Below are positions 16,797 through 26,273 of a DNA stretch of 43,961 nt, piece by piece; position 1 is the stretch's first letter; each line of letters begins with the position of its first letter. The notes under the pieces were generated by a model. It was not told where the DNA came from. It saw nothing but the letters and a program-made list of their open reading frames with translations, and made no database searches. This DNA is from an uncultured Prevotella sp. GTDB lineage: Bacteria > Bacteroidota > Bacteroidia > Bacteroidales > Bacteroidaceae. The position numbers and the translations under genes are program-made. Where the stretch lies: contig ONAR01000026.1 of assembly GCA_900315835.1 (NCBI GenBank), positions 1 to 43,961 on the forward strand, read 5' to 3'.

Positions 16797-18065
16797 ATGA
16801 CTATACAAGACTTAAGCGTTTCATTAGATACCGTATGGATGCTATTGGCTGCTATGCTGGTATTCTTCATGCAGCCGGGCTTCGCCCTGTGCGAGGCGGG
16901 CTTTACGCGCAGCAAGAACACCGCCAACATCCTCTATAAGAACTTTGTCGACTTCATGATTGGCTCACTGCTGTTCTGGTTTGTGGGCTTCGGTTTTATG
17001 TTTGGTTCCAACGGCGCAGGCTTCATTGGCATGCCCAACTTCGGTGACCTGAGTTTCTACAAGAACGCTGCGGGCCTGCCCACCGAGGGCTTCCTCATTT
17101 TCGAGACCGTGTTCTGTGCCACCTCCGCCACCATTGTGTCGGGCGCTATGGCCGAGCGTACCAAGTTCTCGATGTACTGCGTCTATTCATTCTTCATTTC
17201 CCTGATCATCTATCCCGTCGAGGGTCACTGGACGTGGGGCGGTGGCTGGCTTTGCAATGCCGACGCAACGAGCTTCATGATGCAGACCTTCGGTGCCACG
17301 TTCCACGACTTCGCCGGCAGTGCCATTGTGCACAGCGTTGGTGGTGTGCTGGCCTTCCTTGGTGCTGTGGCCCTCGGTCCCCGTTTGGGCAAATACCGCA
17401 AGGATGGCACGAGCAACGCTATTCCCGGTCACAGCCTGACGCTGGCTGCTTTAGGTGTGTTCACCCTTTGGTTTGGTTGGTTCGGCTTCAACCCCGGTTC
17501 TCAGCTCGCCGCCTCTGGTGAGGTTAACCGCGTCGCCATCTCTCACGTGTTCCTCACCACCAACCTAGCAGCTGCAGCGGGCGGTTTGGCCACGATGTTT
17601 GTCACATGGATCAAATACGGCAAGCCTTCGTTCTCACTGATGCTCAACGGCGTGCTCGCCGGACTCGTCGGCATCACCGCCGGCTGCGACCTCGTCTCAC
17701 CGCTTGGATCCATCATCATCGGTGCCGTATGCGGTTGCGTACTGCCGTTCGCCATTGAATTCATCGACCAGAAACTTCACGTTGACGACCCCGTCGGTGC
17801 AAGTTCCGTGCATGGCGTCTGCGGTATCCTCGGCACGCTCTTGACGGGTCTGTTTTCCGTTGACGCTGGCGCTCTCTACGGCCACGGCTTCGGTTTCCTC
17901 GGCGCTCAGTGCCTCGGCATCCTCTGCATCGACGCATGGGCTGCAGCCTGCGGCATCGTCCTGTTCTACGGCATCAAGAAGACGGTTGGCCTGCGTGTTG
18001 ACGCCCGTATTGAGGAAGAGGGCCTCGACATCTACGAGCACGGCGAGAACTGCTACAACTCATAA
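16797..18065 (+). CDS. amtB: Ammonium transporter AmtB
   Basis: 422 residues, about eleven membrane segments. Signature blocks include FFMQPGFALCEAGFTRSKN, TVFCATSATIVSGAMAERTKF, the first pore histidine in HDFAGSAIVHSVGG (H179) and the second in GASSVHGVCGILGTL. It carries ammonium/ammonia across the inner membrane and is gated by the P-II protein encoded just upstream. There is no separate signal peptide, as in several Bacteroidota Amt proteins. A strong terminator follows, so glnK-amtB is a two-gene unit. Confidence 0.95.
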   Translation: MTIQDLSVSLDTVWMLLAAMLVFFMQPGFALCEAGFTRSKNTANILYKNFVDFMIGSLLFWFVGFGFMFGSNGAGFIGMPNFGDLSFYKNAAGLPTEGFLIFETVFCATSATIVSGAMAERTKFSMYCVYSFFISLIIYPVEGHWTWGGGWLCNADATSFMMQTFGATFHDFAGSAIVHSVGGVLAFLGAVALGPRLGKYRKDGTSNAIPGHSLTLAALGVFTLWFGWFGFNPGSQLAASGEVNRVAISHVFLTTNLAAAAGGLATMFVTWIKYGKPSFSLMLNGVLAGLVGITAGCDLVSPLGSIIIGAVCGCVLPFAIEFIDQKLHVDDPVGASSVHGVCGILGTLLTGLFSVDAGALYGHGFGFLGAQCLGILCIDAWAAACGIVLFYGIKKTVGLRVDARIEEEGLDIYEHGENCYNS

Positions 18066-18134
18066 TCAGACGAACACCTTCATAAAAATGTACCTATACT
18101 AATAACCCTGTTTATATAATAAAACCGCAAGGTG

Positions 18135-18170
18135 CCTCCGCAATGCCAACGCGTTGCGGAGGTTTTTGTT
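18135..18170 (+). terminator. Rho-independent terminator after amtB
   Basis: CCTCCGCAA (18135-18143) pairs perfectly with TTGCGGAGG (18154-18162) around a 10-base loop, followed by TTTTTGTT. The remaining gap to 18448 holds only the next promoter. Confidence 0.9.
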
Positions 18171-18405
18171 GGGGGCTGCCGCACAACAGCTGCATAGGGA
18201 ACACAAGCCCAACAAAGGCAGAAAAAAGCAAACAAAAGGGGTGCAGACTGCCCTTTTATAGCGCTATACAAGATATAAAAAATCTATATGACTGGCAAAT
18301 CAAGCCTTGACTTAACCCATTGACAATCAACTGAAACCAAAATACGAGGTGTTTTTAATATCTATATCTTTCGTGTTGGGTGGTCGAACGTATTGATATT
18401 TTACC

Positions 18406-18413
18406 TAAATTTG
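18406..18413 (+). promoter_or_regulatory. -7 element for the polysaccharide locus
   Basis: TAAATTTG followed by C fits TAnnTTTG, 36 bases before the ATG at 18449. The -33 TTG is not at the preferred distance (a TTG sits at 18376), which would suit an activator-dependent promoter. Confidence 0.5.
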
Positions 18414-18448
18414 CAGCAACTAATAAACGAACCGATAAAACCTTTGTA

Positions 18449-19960
18449 ATGAAAGCCAACCGCATCATAAGAAACACCATAGCCCTGATGGGTTTGTTCG
18501 CTGCCTTGTCTATCAGCGAATGCACCTACGCGCGCGTCAACACGATGGGCAATGCGACCACCGCAACGACGACGGCCGCCACCACCCCGCTGCTCCTTAC
18601 CTCGACCGCCGACGGCCAGCAGAGCCTCGTCGCCAGCACCCCCACCGTGAGCAATAAGCCCGCTGCCATGCCGCTCATCCGCTTGATGCCCAACGTCAAG
18701 CAGCAGACCATCGACGGCTTCGGCTATGCCATCACCTACAGCACCTGCTACAACCTGCTCCACATGACCAAAGCCGACCGCAAGGCCTTCCTCGAGCGCA
18801 CGTTCTCGCCCACCAAGGGTTTTGGCGCCAGCTACGTGCGCATCTCCATCGGTTGTAACGACTTTTCCTCTAAAGAATACACCCTTTGCGACAAACCCGG
18901 CCTGCAACACTTTGCCTTGCAAAGCGACGAGACCGACTACGTCATCCCTACATTAAAAGAGGTGTTGGCCATCAATCCTGGCATCAAGGTCATTGCCGCA
19001 CCGTGGACCTGTCCCCAGTGGATGAAGGTGAAGGACCTCGAGTCGCTCAAGCCCTTCAACAGCTGGACCGACGGCCACCTCAACCCGAACATGCGCAAGA
19101 CCTACGCCCAATATTTCGTCAAATTTATCCAGGCCATGCAGGCCGCCGGCATTCACATCTATGCCGTCAGTCCCCAGAACGAGCCACTCAACCACCGCAA
19201 CTGCGCGTCGCTCTATCTACCCTGGGACGAGGAAGCACCCTTGGTCGCCGACCTTGCGCAAGCCATCAAGCAGGCAGGCCTCAGCACCCTCATCTATCTC
19301 TTCGACCACAACTACAACTACGACGACGTAGCGTCGCAGGACGCCTACCCCGTCAACGTCGTCAATGCGCTGGGTCAGATGCAGTTTGAGGGCAATGAGC
19401 TCGTCGTGGGCGCCGCTTACCACAACTACGGCGGCCGCGAGGAGGAGCTCGACCGCATCCATGGCCTCATACCCGACAAGCAGCTCATCTTCTCGGAGAC
19501 GAGCATCGGCACGTGGAACGACGGGCGCAATCTCAAGCGACGCCTCGTCGACGACATGCGCCACGTGGTCATCGGCACAACCAACCGCTGGTGCCGCGCC
19601 GCACTGGTGTGGAACCTCATGCTCGACGACCACCGCGGCCCCAACCTCGACGGCGGCTGTCAGACCTGCGACGGTGCGGTCAACATCAGTTCGGCCGACT
19701 ACCGTACGCTCACGCTCAACAGCCACTACTACATCATCAGTCACGCCTCGGCCGTGGTCAAGCCCGGTGCTGTCCACATCGCCGCGAGCGACCTGAAAGA
19801 CAAGGCTTTAAGCTACGCCGCATTTCTCAATCCCGACGGCACCTATGGCGTGCTGCTGGCCTCTGACAGCGACGCCGCCCGCGAGCTGACCATCGGCGAC
19901 GGCCATCGCACCGCCACCATCACCCTGCCCGCCCACAGCGTCGTCAGCCTCCGCTTCTGA
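18449..19960 (+). CDS. GH30 family glycoside hydrolase (first copy)
   Basis: 503 residues from the ATG at 18449; an upstream in-frame start at 18380 would precede the promoter. The N-terminus is a signal sequence, then a Thr/Ala-rich linker (residues about 35-48). The catalytic domain carries QTIDGFGYAITYS, the acid/base glutamate in SPQNEPLNH (E245) and the nucleophile in IFSETSIGTW (E350), followed by the beta-sandwich typical of GH30. Several Bacteroidota GH30 enzymes in SusCD loci cleave beta-1,6-glucan; that activity here is inference. It is a close paralogue of the enzyme at 26274. A cysteine at position 25 follows a glutamate, so it does not make a good lipobox. Confidence 0.88.
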   Translation: MKANRIIRNTIALMGLFAALSISECTYARVNTMGNATTATTTAATTPLLLTSTADGQQSLVASTPTVSNKPAAMPLIRLMPNVKQQTIDGFGYAITYSTCYNLLHMTKADRKAFLERTFSPTKGFGASYVRISIGCNDFSSKEYTLCDKPGLQHFALQSDETDYVIPTLKEVLAINPGIKVIAAPWTCPQWMKVKDLESLKPFNSWTDGHLNPNMRKTYAQYFVKFIQAMQAAGIHIYAVSPQNEPLNHRNCASLYLPWDEEAPLVADLAQAIKQAGLSTLIYLFDHNYNYDDVASQDAYPVNVVNALGQMQFEGNELVVGAAYHNYGGREEELDRIHGLIPDKQLIFSETSIGTWNDGRNLKRRLVDDMRHVVIGTTNRWCRAALVWNLMLDDHRGPNLDGGCQTCDGAVNISSADYRTLTLNSHYYIISHASAVVKPGAVHIAASDLKDKALSYAAFLNPDGTYGVLLASDSDAARELTIGDGHRTATITLPAHSVVSLRF

Positions 19961-20055
19961 CGGCGCATCAACGGATGGCTTATAACACATCAAGAGCTCA
20001 AAAACTCATAAACTAATAAACTCAGGAACTAATCAACAAATAAACTCATACGACT

Positions 20056-21633
20056 ATGAAACAGCATTTACTTCGTCAAGCCATGTTAGCTGTCACGCTT
20101 CTTGCCACGACAGCCTCTTTCGCCTCCACGGTCATTACCCCGGGGACGAGCGTACAGAACCTCAAGCAGGGTGAGACCTACACCTTTGCCGACGCCGACG
20201 GCTACTACGTCAACAGCAGTTTCTTCACCAAGAACGCCGACGGCACCTACACCTGCAACGTCATCGACGGCACCTATACCGTCACGGCCGACGCCACGCT
20301 GAAAGCCCTCACGGTAACACCCGTCACCGCCAACGGTACTGCTGCCACGATGAGCGAAGACGGCACAGGCGCCGTGTATATCTTAGGCACCGGCATTGGC
20401 CTGCCCACATCAAGTAATCAACCGGGCTGGACACCCGGTAAGGGCATCGCCATGGCCCCGACCGGCGACCTCACCTATGAGATCACCGGCATCGTAGGCC
20501 AAGAGTTTGGCACAACCGTAAACTTTAAGTTCTTCGGCCAGAACAACTGGGGCATCGAGTTCAAAGGCTCGGCAGGCGCTGACTATGCCATCACATCAAC
20601 CAAGGGATCTCTCGGCGTGGGCACCGGATCAGACGGTCACGACAACGGCAATCTCTTCATTAATACCGGTGCCGAGTGGGCTGTAGGCGACACCGTTACC
20701 ATCACGCTCGACCTGAGCATGGGCGTGCAGGCCGGTACGCTTACCACCACCGTGAAGAAATCGGCCGTCGTCTTCAACCCCACCGTCAACGGCAACTCCT
20801 TCATGAACACGACCTACGGCTACGTCTATCCCGCTTACCTGACGCAGGGTGAGAAACTCACCTTTGCCGGCGCCGATGCCTTTGCCTCAGACAGCTGGTA
20901 CATGGATCCCGACTTCTTCGAGAAAGACGGCGACAGCTATAAGTTCCTGCCCGTTGACGGCGTCTATGCCATCCTCGCCGACTTCACGCTCAACTACTTC
21001 AAGGTGATGCAGGTCGACCCGACCACCTACATGCCCGTACAATACGACACCATCAACGGCAGCGGCAACATCTGGGCCATCGGCAGCGAAGGTATCGGTA
21101 AGCCGTCGTATGCCAGCAACGGCCACAACTGGTACACCGGTTATCAGAACGACATCCCATTGGGCCACATCAGCAACACGCTGTACCGCATGACGCTCAA
21201 CGTCGGCGAGCAGCTCAACCTGAAGGACATCAACTTCAAGTTCTTCGGCCAGCCCGACTGGTCACCCGTCGAGTTCTCCAAAGCGAAGGCCCCGACGCTC
21301 ACCGGCACACTGGCTCCTTACTTCAAGGTATCCAGCGACGGCAACGTCAACCTGGCCATCAACGTCGACTCGCTGTCCACCGAGCAGAAGGCCATGCTGT
21401 CGTTCGTCAAGTCGGTTGTCTTCACCCTCGACATCACCAAGCCCGCCGCTCCGGTGCTCTCTGTTGAAGCCATCCTGACCGACGGCACCGCTACCGGCGT
21501 CAAGGCCATCAACGCCGTGAAGCCCGTCAAGGCCGACGACGCCTGGTACACCATCGACGGCCGTCAGTGCAGCCGCAAGCCCGCACAGCCCGGACTCTAC
21601 ATCCATCAGGGCCGCAAGGTCGTGGTGAAGTAG
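20056..21633 (+). CDS. SusE/F-like secreted glycan-binding protein with two repeat modules
   Basis: 525 residues. A signal peptide (MLAVTLLATTASFAS) is followed by two copies of a module of about 200 residues. Each copy runs from YTFADADGYYVNSSFF or LTFAGADAFASDSWYMDPDFF, through WAIG/YILG-type and NFKFFGQ(N/P)(N/D)W blocks, to a final strand. The same module forms the C-terminal half of the lipoprotein at 27826. The last 30 residues (AWYTIDGRQ...PGLYIHQGRKVVVK) resemble the C-terminal tail common on secreted Prevotella proteins. It probably holds glycan at the cell surface for the SusCD importer. Confidence 0.72.
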   Translation: MKQHLLRQAMLAVTLLATTASFASTVITPGTSVQNLKQGETYTFADADGYYVNSSFFTKNADGTYTCNVIDGTYTVTADATLKALTVTPVTANGTAATMSEDGTGAVYILGTGIGLPTSSNQPGWTPGKGIAMAPTGDLTYEITGIVGQEFGTTVNFKFFGQNNWGIEFKGSAGADYAITSTKGSLGVGTGSDGHDNGNLFINTGAEWAVGDTVTITLDLSMGVQAGTLTTTVKKSAVVFNPTVNGNSFMNTTYGYVYPAYLTQGEKLTFAGADAFASDSWYMDPDFFEKDGDSYKFLPVDGVYAILADFTLNYFKVMQVDPTTYMPVQYDTINGSGNIWAIGSEGIGKPSYASNGHNWYTGYQNDIPLGHISNTLYRMTLNVGEQLNLKDINFKFFGQPDWSPVEFSKAKAPTLTGTLAPYFKVSSDGNVNLAINVDSLSTEQKAMLSFVKSVVFTLDITKPAAPVLSVEAILTDGTATGVKAINAVKPVKADDAWYTIDGRQCSRKPAQPGLYIHQGRKVVVK

Positions 21634-21684
21634 ACACACCATGGTTTAATCCACACGATACTTATCCACTAAAAACATCGCAAT

Positions 21685-24672
21685 ATGCAAACAATTCACA
21701 TTCCCCGTCGCTTCCTGCTGTTGGCCGGTACGGCGCTGTTCACTGCCACCACCGCACTTGCCCAGCAGGTGCGGGTCAGCGGACAGGTGCTTGACCAGGA
21801 CCAGCAGCCCGTCATCGGCGCCACCGTGCGCGTGGTGGGCAGCAAGGATGAAGCCACCGTCACCGACCTCGACGGCCGCTACAGCCTGCAGGCCGACAAG
21901 AACGCACGTCTCGAGATATCCTACATCGGCTTCAAGACCGAACAGGTGAAGGCCGGTCAAAACACACGCGTCACCCTGAAAGAGGAGATGAACACCCTCG
22001 GTGAGGTCGTCGCCATTGGTTACGGCTCCGTACGCCGCGCCGACGTCACCACCGCCGTGAGCTCCATCTCGGCCGACGACCTCGACACGCGGCCCATCGT
22101 CTCGGCCGCTTCGGGCATGCAGGGCAAGGCCGCCGGTCTGCAGATATCACAGGCCAACGGCGCCCCTGGATCGGCACCCACCATCCGCGTGCGTGGTACC
22201 ACCTCGCTCAACGGTTCCAATAACCCGCTCTACGTCGTCGACGGCGTGCCCGTGAGCGACATCGACTTCCTCTCGGCCGACGACATCGACAACATGCAGG
22301 TGCTCAAGGATGCCTCCTCGGCAGCCATCTACGGTTCGCGCGCTGCCAACGGCGTCATTATCATCAACACCAAGAAGGGTAAGGCCGGCGTAGCCCGTGT
22401 CTCGCTCAATGCCCACTACACCTTCAACGGCGTACGCGACAACCAGGACCCGCTCAACACGCAGCAGTACTACGACCTCATCCAGGACATGAACGATCAG
22501 GGCGTGCTCAACCTCAAGTTGCCTGAGGGCCTCACCGACCAGACCGACTGGAAGAAGGAAGTCTACCGCACCGGACACGTGCAGGACTACCAGCTCTCGG
22601 TGACCAATGGCACCGACAAGCTGCGCTACTACCTCTCGGGCGGCTACACGGGTGAGGACGGCGTCATCGTCTCGTCCAACTTCAAGCGCTACAACGTGCG
22701 CGGATCAATCGACAACGACATCAACAAGTGGCTGACCATCAACGCCGACGGCGCCTACTCCGACTACACCTACAAGGGCACCAACATCATCTCGGGTACC
22801 ACGGCCAGCCGCGGCGGCGTCATCCCTTCAATCCTCGCCACCCCGACCTACGCCCCCGTCTGGGATCCCGAAAAGCCCGGCCAGTACTACAACAACTTCT
22901 ATGGTGCCAATGCCTACTCGCCTATCGAGAACATCGCGCGATCGAAGGACGGCAAGCGCCAGTACAACAAGCTGTTGCTCACCGGCAAGGCCATCATCAC
23001 CCTGATGCCCGAGCTGAAGTTCACCTCGTCGCTCACGTTTGACCGCAGCAACAGCCTCGAGACCTACTTCCTCGACCCATCATCGACACGTCAGGGCCGC
23101 AACGACAACGGCGACGGCAACGACAACCGCTCGACCGGCACCGTATGGACCTTCGATAACACCGCCGATTGGAAGCATAAGTTCGGCCGCCACGACCTCG
23201 ACTTCATGGTCGGCTCGTCGTGGACCCACAGCAAATACAGCAACAACTACATCTCCGCCAGCGACTATGCCAATGCCGACATCAAGACGCTCAACGCCGC
23301 CAACAAGATCAGTTGGTCGGGCACGGGCAGCGGCGCCTCGGAGTGGAGCATCATGTCTTACTTCGGCCGTCTGCAGTACAACTACAACTCCACCTACATG
23401 GTCACCGCCAACCTGCGTGCTGATGGCAGCTCGCGCCTGGCTCCGGGCCACAAGTGGGGCTGGTTCCCCTCGTTCTCAGGCGCATGGCGTGTGAGCAACG
23501 AGAAGTTCATGAAGAACGTGCCTTGGATCAACGACCTGAAGATTCGTGGCGGCTGGGGTCAGACCGGTAACCAGAGCGGACTGGGCGACTACGCCTACCT
23601 CGCCATGTACAGCTTCAACCGCATCCAGTGGTGGGAGGACGGCAACAACCACGCCGTGCCCACCCGCACGCAGTCGTCGCTCTCCAACCCCGACCTCACC
23701 TGGGAGACCACTACGCAGACCGACCTCGGCTTCGACCTCACCGTACTCGACAACCGCTTGACGCTCTATGCCGACTGGTACTATAAGAAGACCACCGACC
23801 TCATCATGAACATGACGTTGCCCGCCGGTTCGGCCGCAGCCCGCTCGCTGGCCCGCAATGGCGGCACCATCGTCAACAAGGGTATGGAGTTCACCATCAA
23901 GAGCCACAACCTCGTGCATGCCTTCAAGTGGGATACCGACTTCAACATCTCCTTCAACCGCAACAAGCTGAAGAGCCTCTCGCTGACGCCCGTCTATTGG
24001 GGTGCCCGCACCAACGACAACGTCAACCAGTACGTCGTGCGCAATGCGCCCGGCCATCCCCTCGGCGCCTTCTGGGGCTATGTCAGTGAGGGCGTTGACC
24101 CCGAGACCGGTGACCTCATCTATAAGGATGTCAACGGCGACGGCGTGGTGACCAGCTCCGACCGTACCTACATCGGCGACCCGAACCCCGACTTCACGTT
24201 CGGCCTCTCCAACACCTTCTCGTGGAAGGGCTTCTCGCTGAGCATCCTCATCCAGGGCTCCTACGGCAACGACATCTACAACGTCAGCCGCATGGAGAGC
24301 GAGGGTATGTTCAACTCCAACAACCAGAGCACTGGCGTGCTGCGCCGCTGGCGCATCCCCGGCCAGATTACTGACGTGCCGCGCGTGGGCTTCAACCAGC
24401 AGAACTCCACCTATTACCTCGAGGACGGTTCTTACCTCCGCGTCAAGGACATCTCGCTCAGCTACGACGTGCCGCGCAACATCTGCAAGAAGATTTACCT
24501 GCAGCGCCTCACGCCTTACGTCTCAGTCACCAACCTCATCACCTGGACCGGCTACAACGGCCGCGACCCTGAGGTCAACCAGGAAGGCAACAGCGGCGCC
24601 GTGCAGGGCATCGACTGGGGCACCTATCCCCTCTGCCGCTCGTTCGTCATGGGACTGAAAGTGGAATTTTAG
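21685..24672 (+). CDS. susC: SusC-like TonB-dependent outer-membrane transporter
   Basis: 995 residues. A signal peptide (RRFLLLAGTALFTATTALAQ) is followed by a carboxypeptidase-regulatory-like domain (VRVSGQVLDQDQQPVIGATVRV). Next come a TonB-box region (EVVAIGYGSVRR), the plug (TIRVRGTTSLNGSNNPLYVVDGVPV, IYGSRAANGVIIINTKKG) and the 22-strand barrel, ending in FVMGLKVEF. It imports oligosaccharides across the outer membrane using TonB energy, with the SusD protein (34 bases downstream) as lid. It is the core gene of the locus. Confidence 0.95.
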   Translation: MQTIHIPRRFLLLAGTALFTATTALAQQVRVSGQVLDQDQQPVIGATVRVVGSKDEATVTDLDGRYSLQADKNARLEISYIGFKTEQVKAGQNTRVTLKEEMNTLGEVVAIGYGSVRRADVTTAVSSISADDLDTRPIVSAASGMQGKAAGLQISQANGAPGSAPTIRVRGTTSLNGSNNPLYVVDGVPVSDIDFLSADDIDNMQVLKDASSAAIYGSRAANGVIIINTKKGKAGVARVSLNAHYTFNGVRDNQDPLNTQQYYDLIQDMNDQGVLNLKLPEGLTDQTDWKKEVYRTGHVQDYQLSVTNGTDKLRYYLSGGYTGEDGVIVSSNFKRYNVRGSIDNDINKWLTINADGAYSDYTYKGTNIISGTTASRGGVIPSILATPTYAPVWDPEKPGQYYNNFYGANAYSPIENIARSKDGKRQYNKLLLTGKAIITLMPELKFTSSLTFDRSNSLETYFLDPSSTRQGRNDNGDGNDNRSTGTVWTFDNTADWKHKFGRHDLDFMVGSSWTHSKYSNNYISASDYANADIKTLNAANKISWSGTGSGASEWSIMSYFGRLQYNYNSTYMVTANLRADGSSRLAPGHKWGWFPSFSGAWRVSNEKFMKNVPWINDLKIRGGWGQTGNQSGLGDYAYLAMYSFNRIQWWEDGNNHAVPTRTQSSLSNPDLTWETTTQTDLGFDLTVLDNRLTLYADWYYKKTTDLIMNMTLPAGSAAARSLARNGGTIVNKGMEFTIKSHNLVHAFKWDTDFNISFNRNKLKSLSLTPVYWGARTNDNVNQYVVRNAPGHPLGAFWGYVSEGVDPETGDLIYKDVNGDGVVTSSDRTYIGDPNPDFTFGLSNTFSWKGFSLSILIQGSYGNDIYNVSRMESEGMFNSNNQSTGVLRRWRIPGQITDVPRVGFNQQNSTYYLEDGSYLRVKDISLSYDVPRNICKKIYLQRLTPYVSVTNLITWTGYNGRDPEVNQEGNSGAVQGIDWGTYPLCRSFVMGLKVEF

Positions 24673-24706
24673 AAGCCTCACAACAATACTATAAAAGCAT
24701 CTCACT

Positions 24707-26242
24707 ATGCAATACATAAAGTTTAAACACTATCGCACCACGTTCACTGCCGCAGCCGCAGGCCTGCTGTTGCTCGCCTCGTGCTCGCTCGACCGTGATC
24801 CTATCGCCAGTGCCTCGGAGCTGACGGAAGGCAGCCAGACCGACACCACGACCGCCGTGCTGAAAGACAAGGCCGCCGCCGAGAGCCAGCTCACCGCCAT
24901 CTATCAGCTCTTCCGCAACAGGCAGGAGCACATGCACCTCGACTACGTGCTGCTCGGCGACTCCCATTCCGACAACGCCTATGCCGGCACCACCGGTCAG
25001 GAGACCATTCCATTGGAGACCAACGCCCTCGACGCCGCCACCGGCACCCTGTCACGTGACTGGACCCGCTACCTCGAGGATATCGCCAAAGCCAATGTGC
25101 TCATCAATGGCGTTGAGCCGCTCCATCAGAACGGACAGCTCAACGATAACGAATACCACCAGCTGAAGGCGCAAGGCGAAATCTTCCGCGCCATCTGCAT
25201 GTTCCGTATGGCAAGGATGTGGGGCTCATTCCCCGTCATCACCAAGATTGCCAGCACCATCACCTCGAAGAACATCGAGGAGGTGTATCCCACCTACTAT
25301 CCTCCGCGCTCTACCGAGGAGGAGTGCTACCAGCAGATTATCAGCGACCTGGAGGATGCCGAGCAGTATGCGCCCGACTTCGACAGCGCCGACCGCACGC
25401 TGATGACCAAGACGGTGGCTCAAGCCATGCTCTGCAAGGTATACGCCGAGACCGCCGTACAGGACTACGACAAGGTCATCGCCTATGCTGAAAAGGTGTG
25501 CGCCACTAACGGACTCAAGCTGGAGCCCGACTTCGCCACGCTCTGGGGCTGGGACGACCAGAAGAAGGACTGCGTTAAGCGCAACACCTCTGAGGGCATC
25601 CTCGAGGTGCATTGGTACACTGGCGCAGGCAACTGGGAAAGCTGGATGTACGGCCGATGCCTCGAGGACTACGACAACAGCTTCACCTGGGCCAAGTGGG
25701 TGACGCCGTCACGCGACCTCATCAAGGCTTTCACCGACGAGGGCGACACCACGCGCCTCAACCAGACCGTCGTCTACTACTCCTGCAACTGGAGCAACTA
25801 CTACCCCTCGTCTCACTACGCTTTCATGTATAAGCTGCGCTCGGGCTATAACAATGAGTACTACCTGCGTCTGGCTGACATCATCCTGCTCGAAGCCGAG
25901 GCCTATGCCCACAAGGGCGAACTGCAGAAGGCCGCTCAGCTGGTCAACATCATCCGCAAGCGCGCCAAACTGCCCAACCTCACCTCAGCCGCCACTGCCT
26001 CTCAGGAAGCCATGGAAGACGCCGTACTCAAGGAGCGTCGCCTCGAGCTGGCCTGCGAGGGCGAGCGCTGGTACGACCTGCGCCGCGCCGGCAAGGTGGA
26101 GGAAGTCATGAACTCGCTGCCGTCGCGCGACAGTGGTCACCTGCCGCTGGCCCGCCAGTACACCGCCAACAGCTATCTCATGCCGATACCGCAGACGGCA
26201 CTCGACGAGAACGAGAACCTCATACAGAACCCGGGCTACTAA
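24707..26242 (+). CDS. susD: SusD-like starch-binding lipoprotein family protein
   Basis: 511 residues. The lipoprotein signal LLLLASC is followed by helical TPR-like repeats typical of RagB/SusD (KAAAESQLTAIYQLFRN, KAQGEIFRAICMFRMARMWG, YYLRLADIILLEAEAYAHKG). It closes with ERRLELACEGERWYDLRRAGK and PIPQTALDENENLIQNPGY. It is anchored on the outer face of the outer membrane, covers the SusC barrel and binds the glycan. The spacing of 34 bases from susC is typical of the pair. Confidence 0.95.
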   Translation: MQYIKFKHYRTTFTAAAAGLLLLASCSLDRDPIASASELTEGSQTDTTTAVLKDKAAAESQLTAIYQLFRNRQEHMHLDYVLLGDSHSDNAYAGTTGQETIPLETNALDAATGTLSRDWTRYLEDIAKANVLINGVEPLHQNGQLNDNEYHQLKAQGEIFRAICMFRMARMWGSFPVITKIASTITSKNIEEVYPTYYPPRSTEEECYQQIISDLEDAEQYAPDFDSADRTLMTKTVAQAMLCKVYAETAVQDYDKVIAYAEKVCATNGLKLEPDFATLWGWDDQKKDCVKRNTSEGILEVHWYTGAGNWESWMYGRCLEDYDNSFTWAKWVTPSRDLIKAFTDEGDTTRLNQTVVYYSCNWSNYYPSSHYAFMYKLRSGYNNEYYLRLADIILLEAEAYAHKGELQKAAQLVNIIRKRAKLPNLTSAATASQEAMEDAVLKERRLELACEGERWYDLRRAGKVEEVMNSLPSRDSGHLPLARQYTANSYLMPIPQTALDENENLIQNPGY

Positions 26243-26273
26243 GGCTCAGCACCCTTTCATAAATGCAACAACA

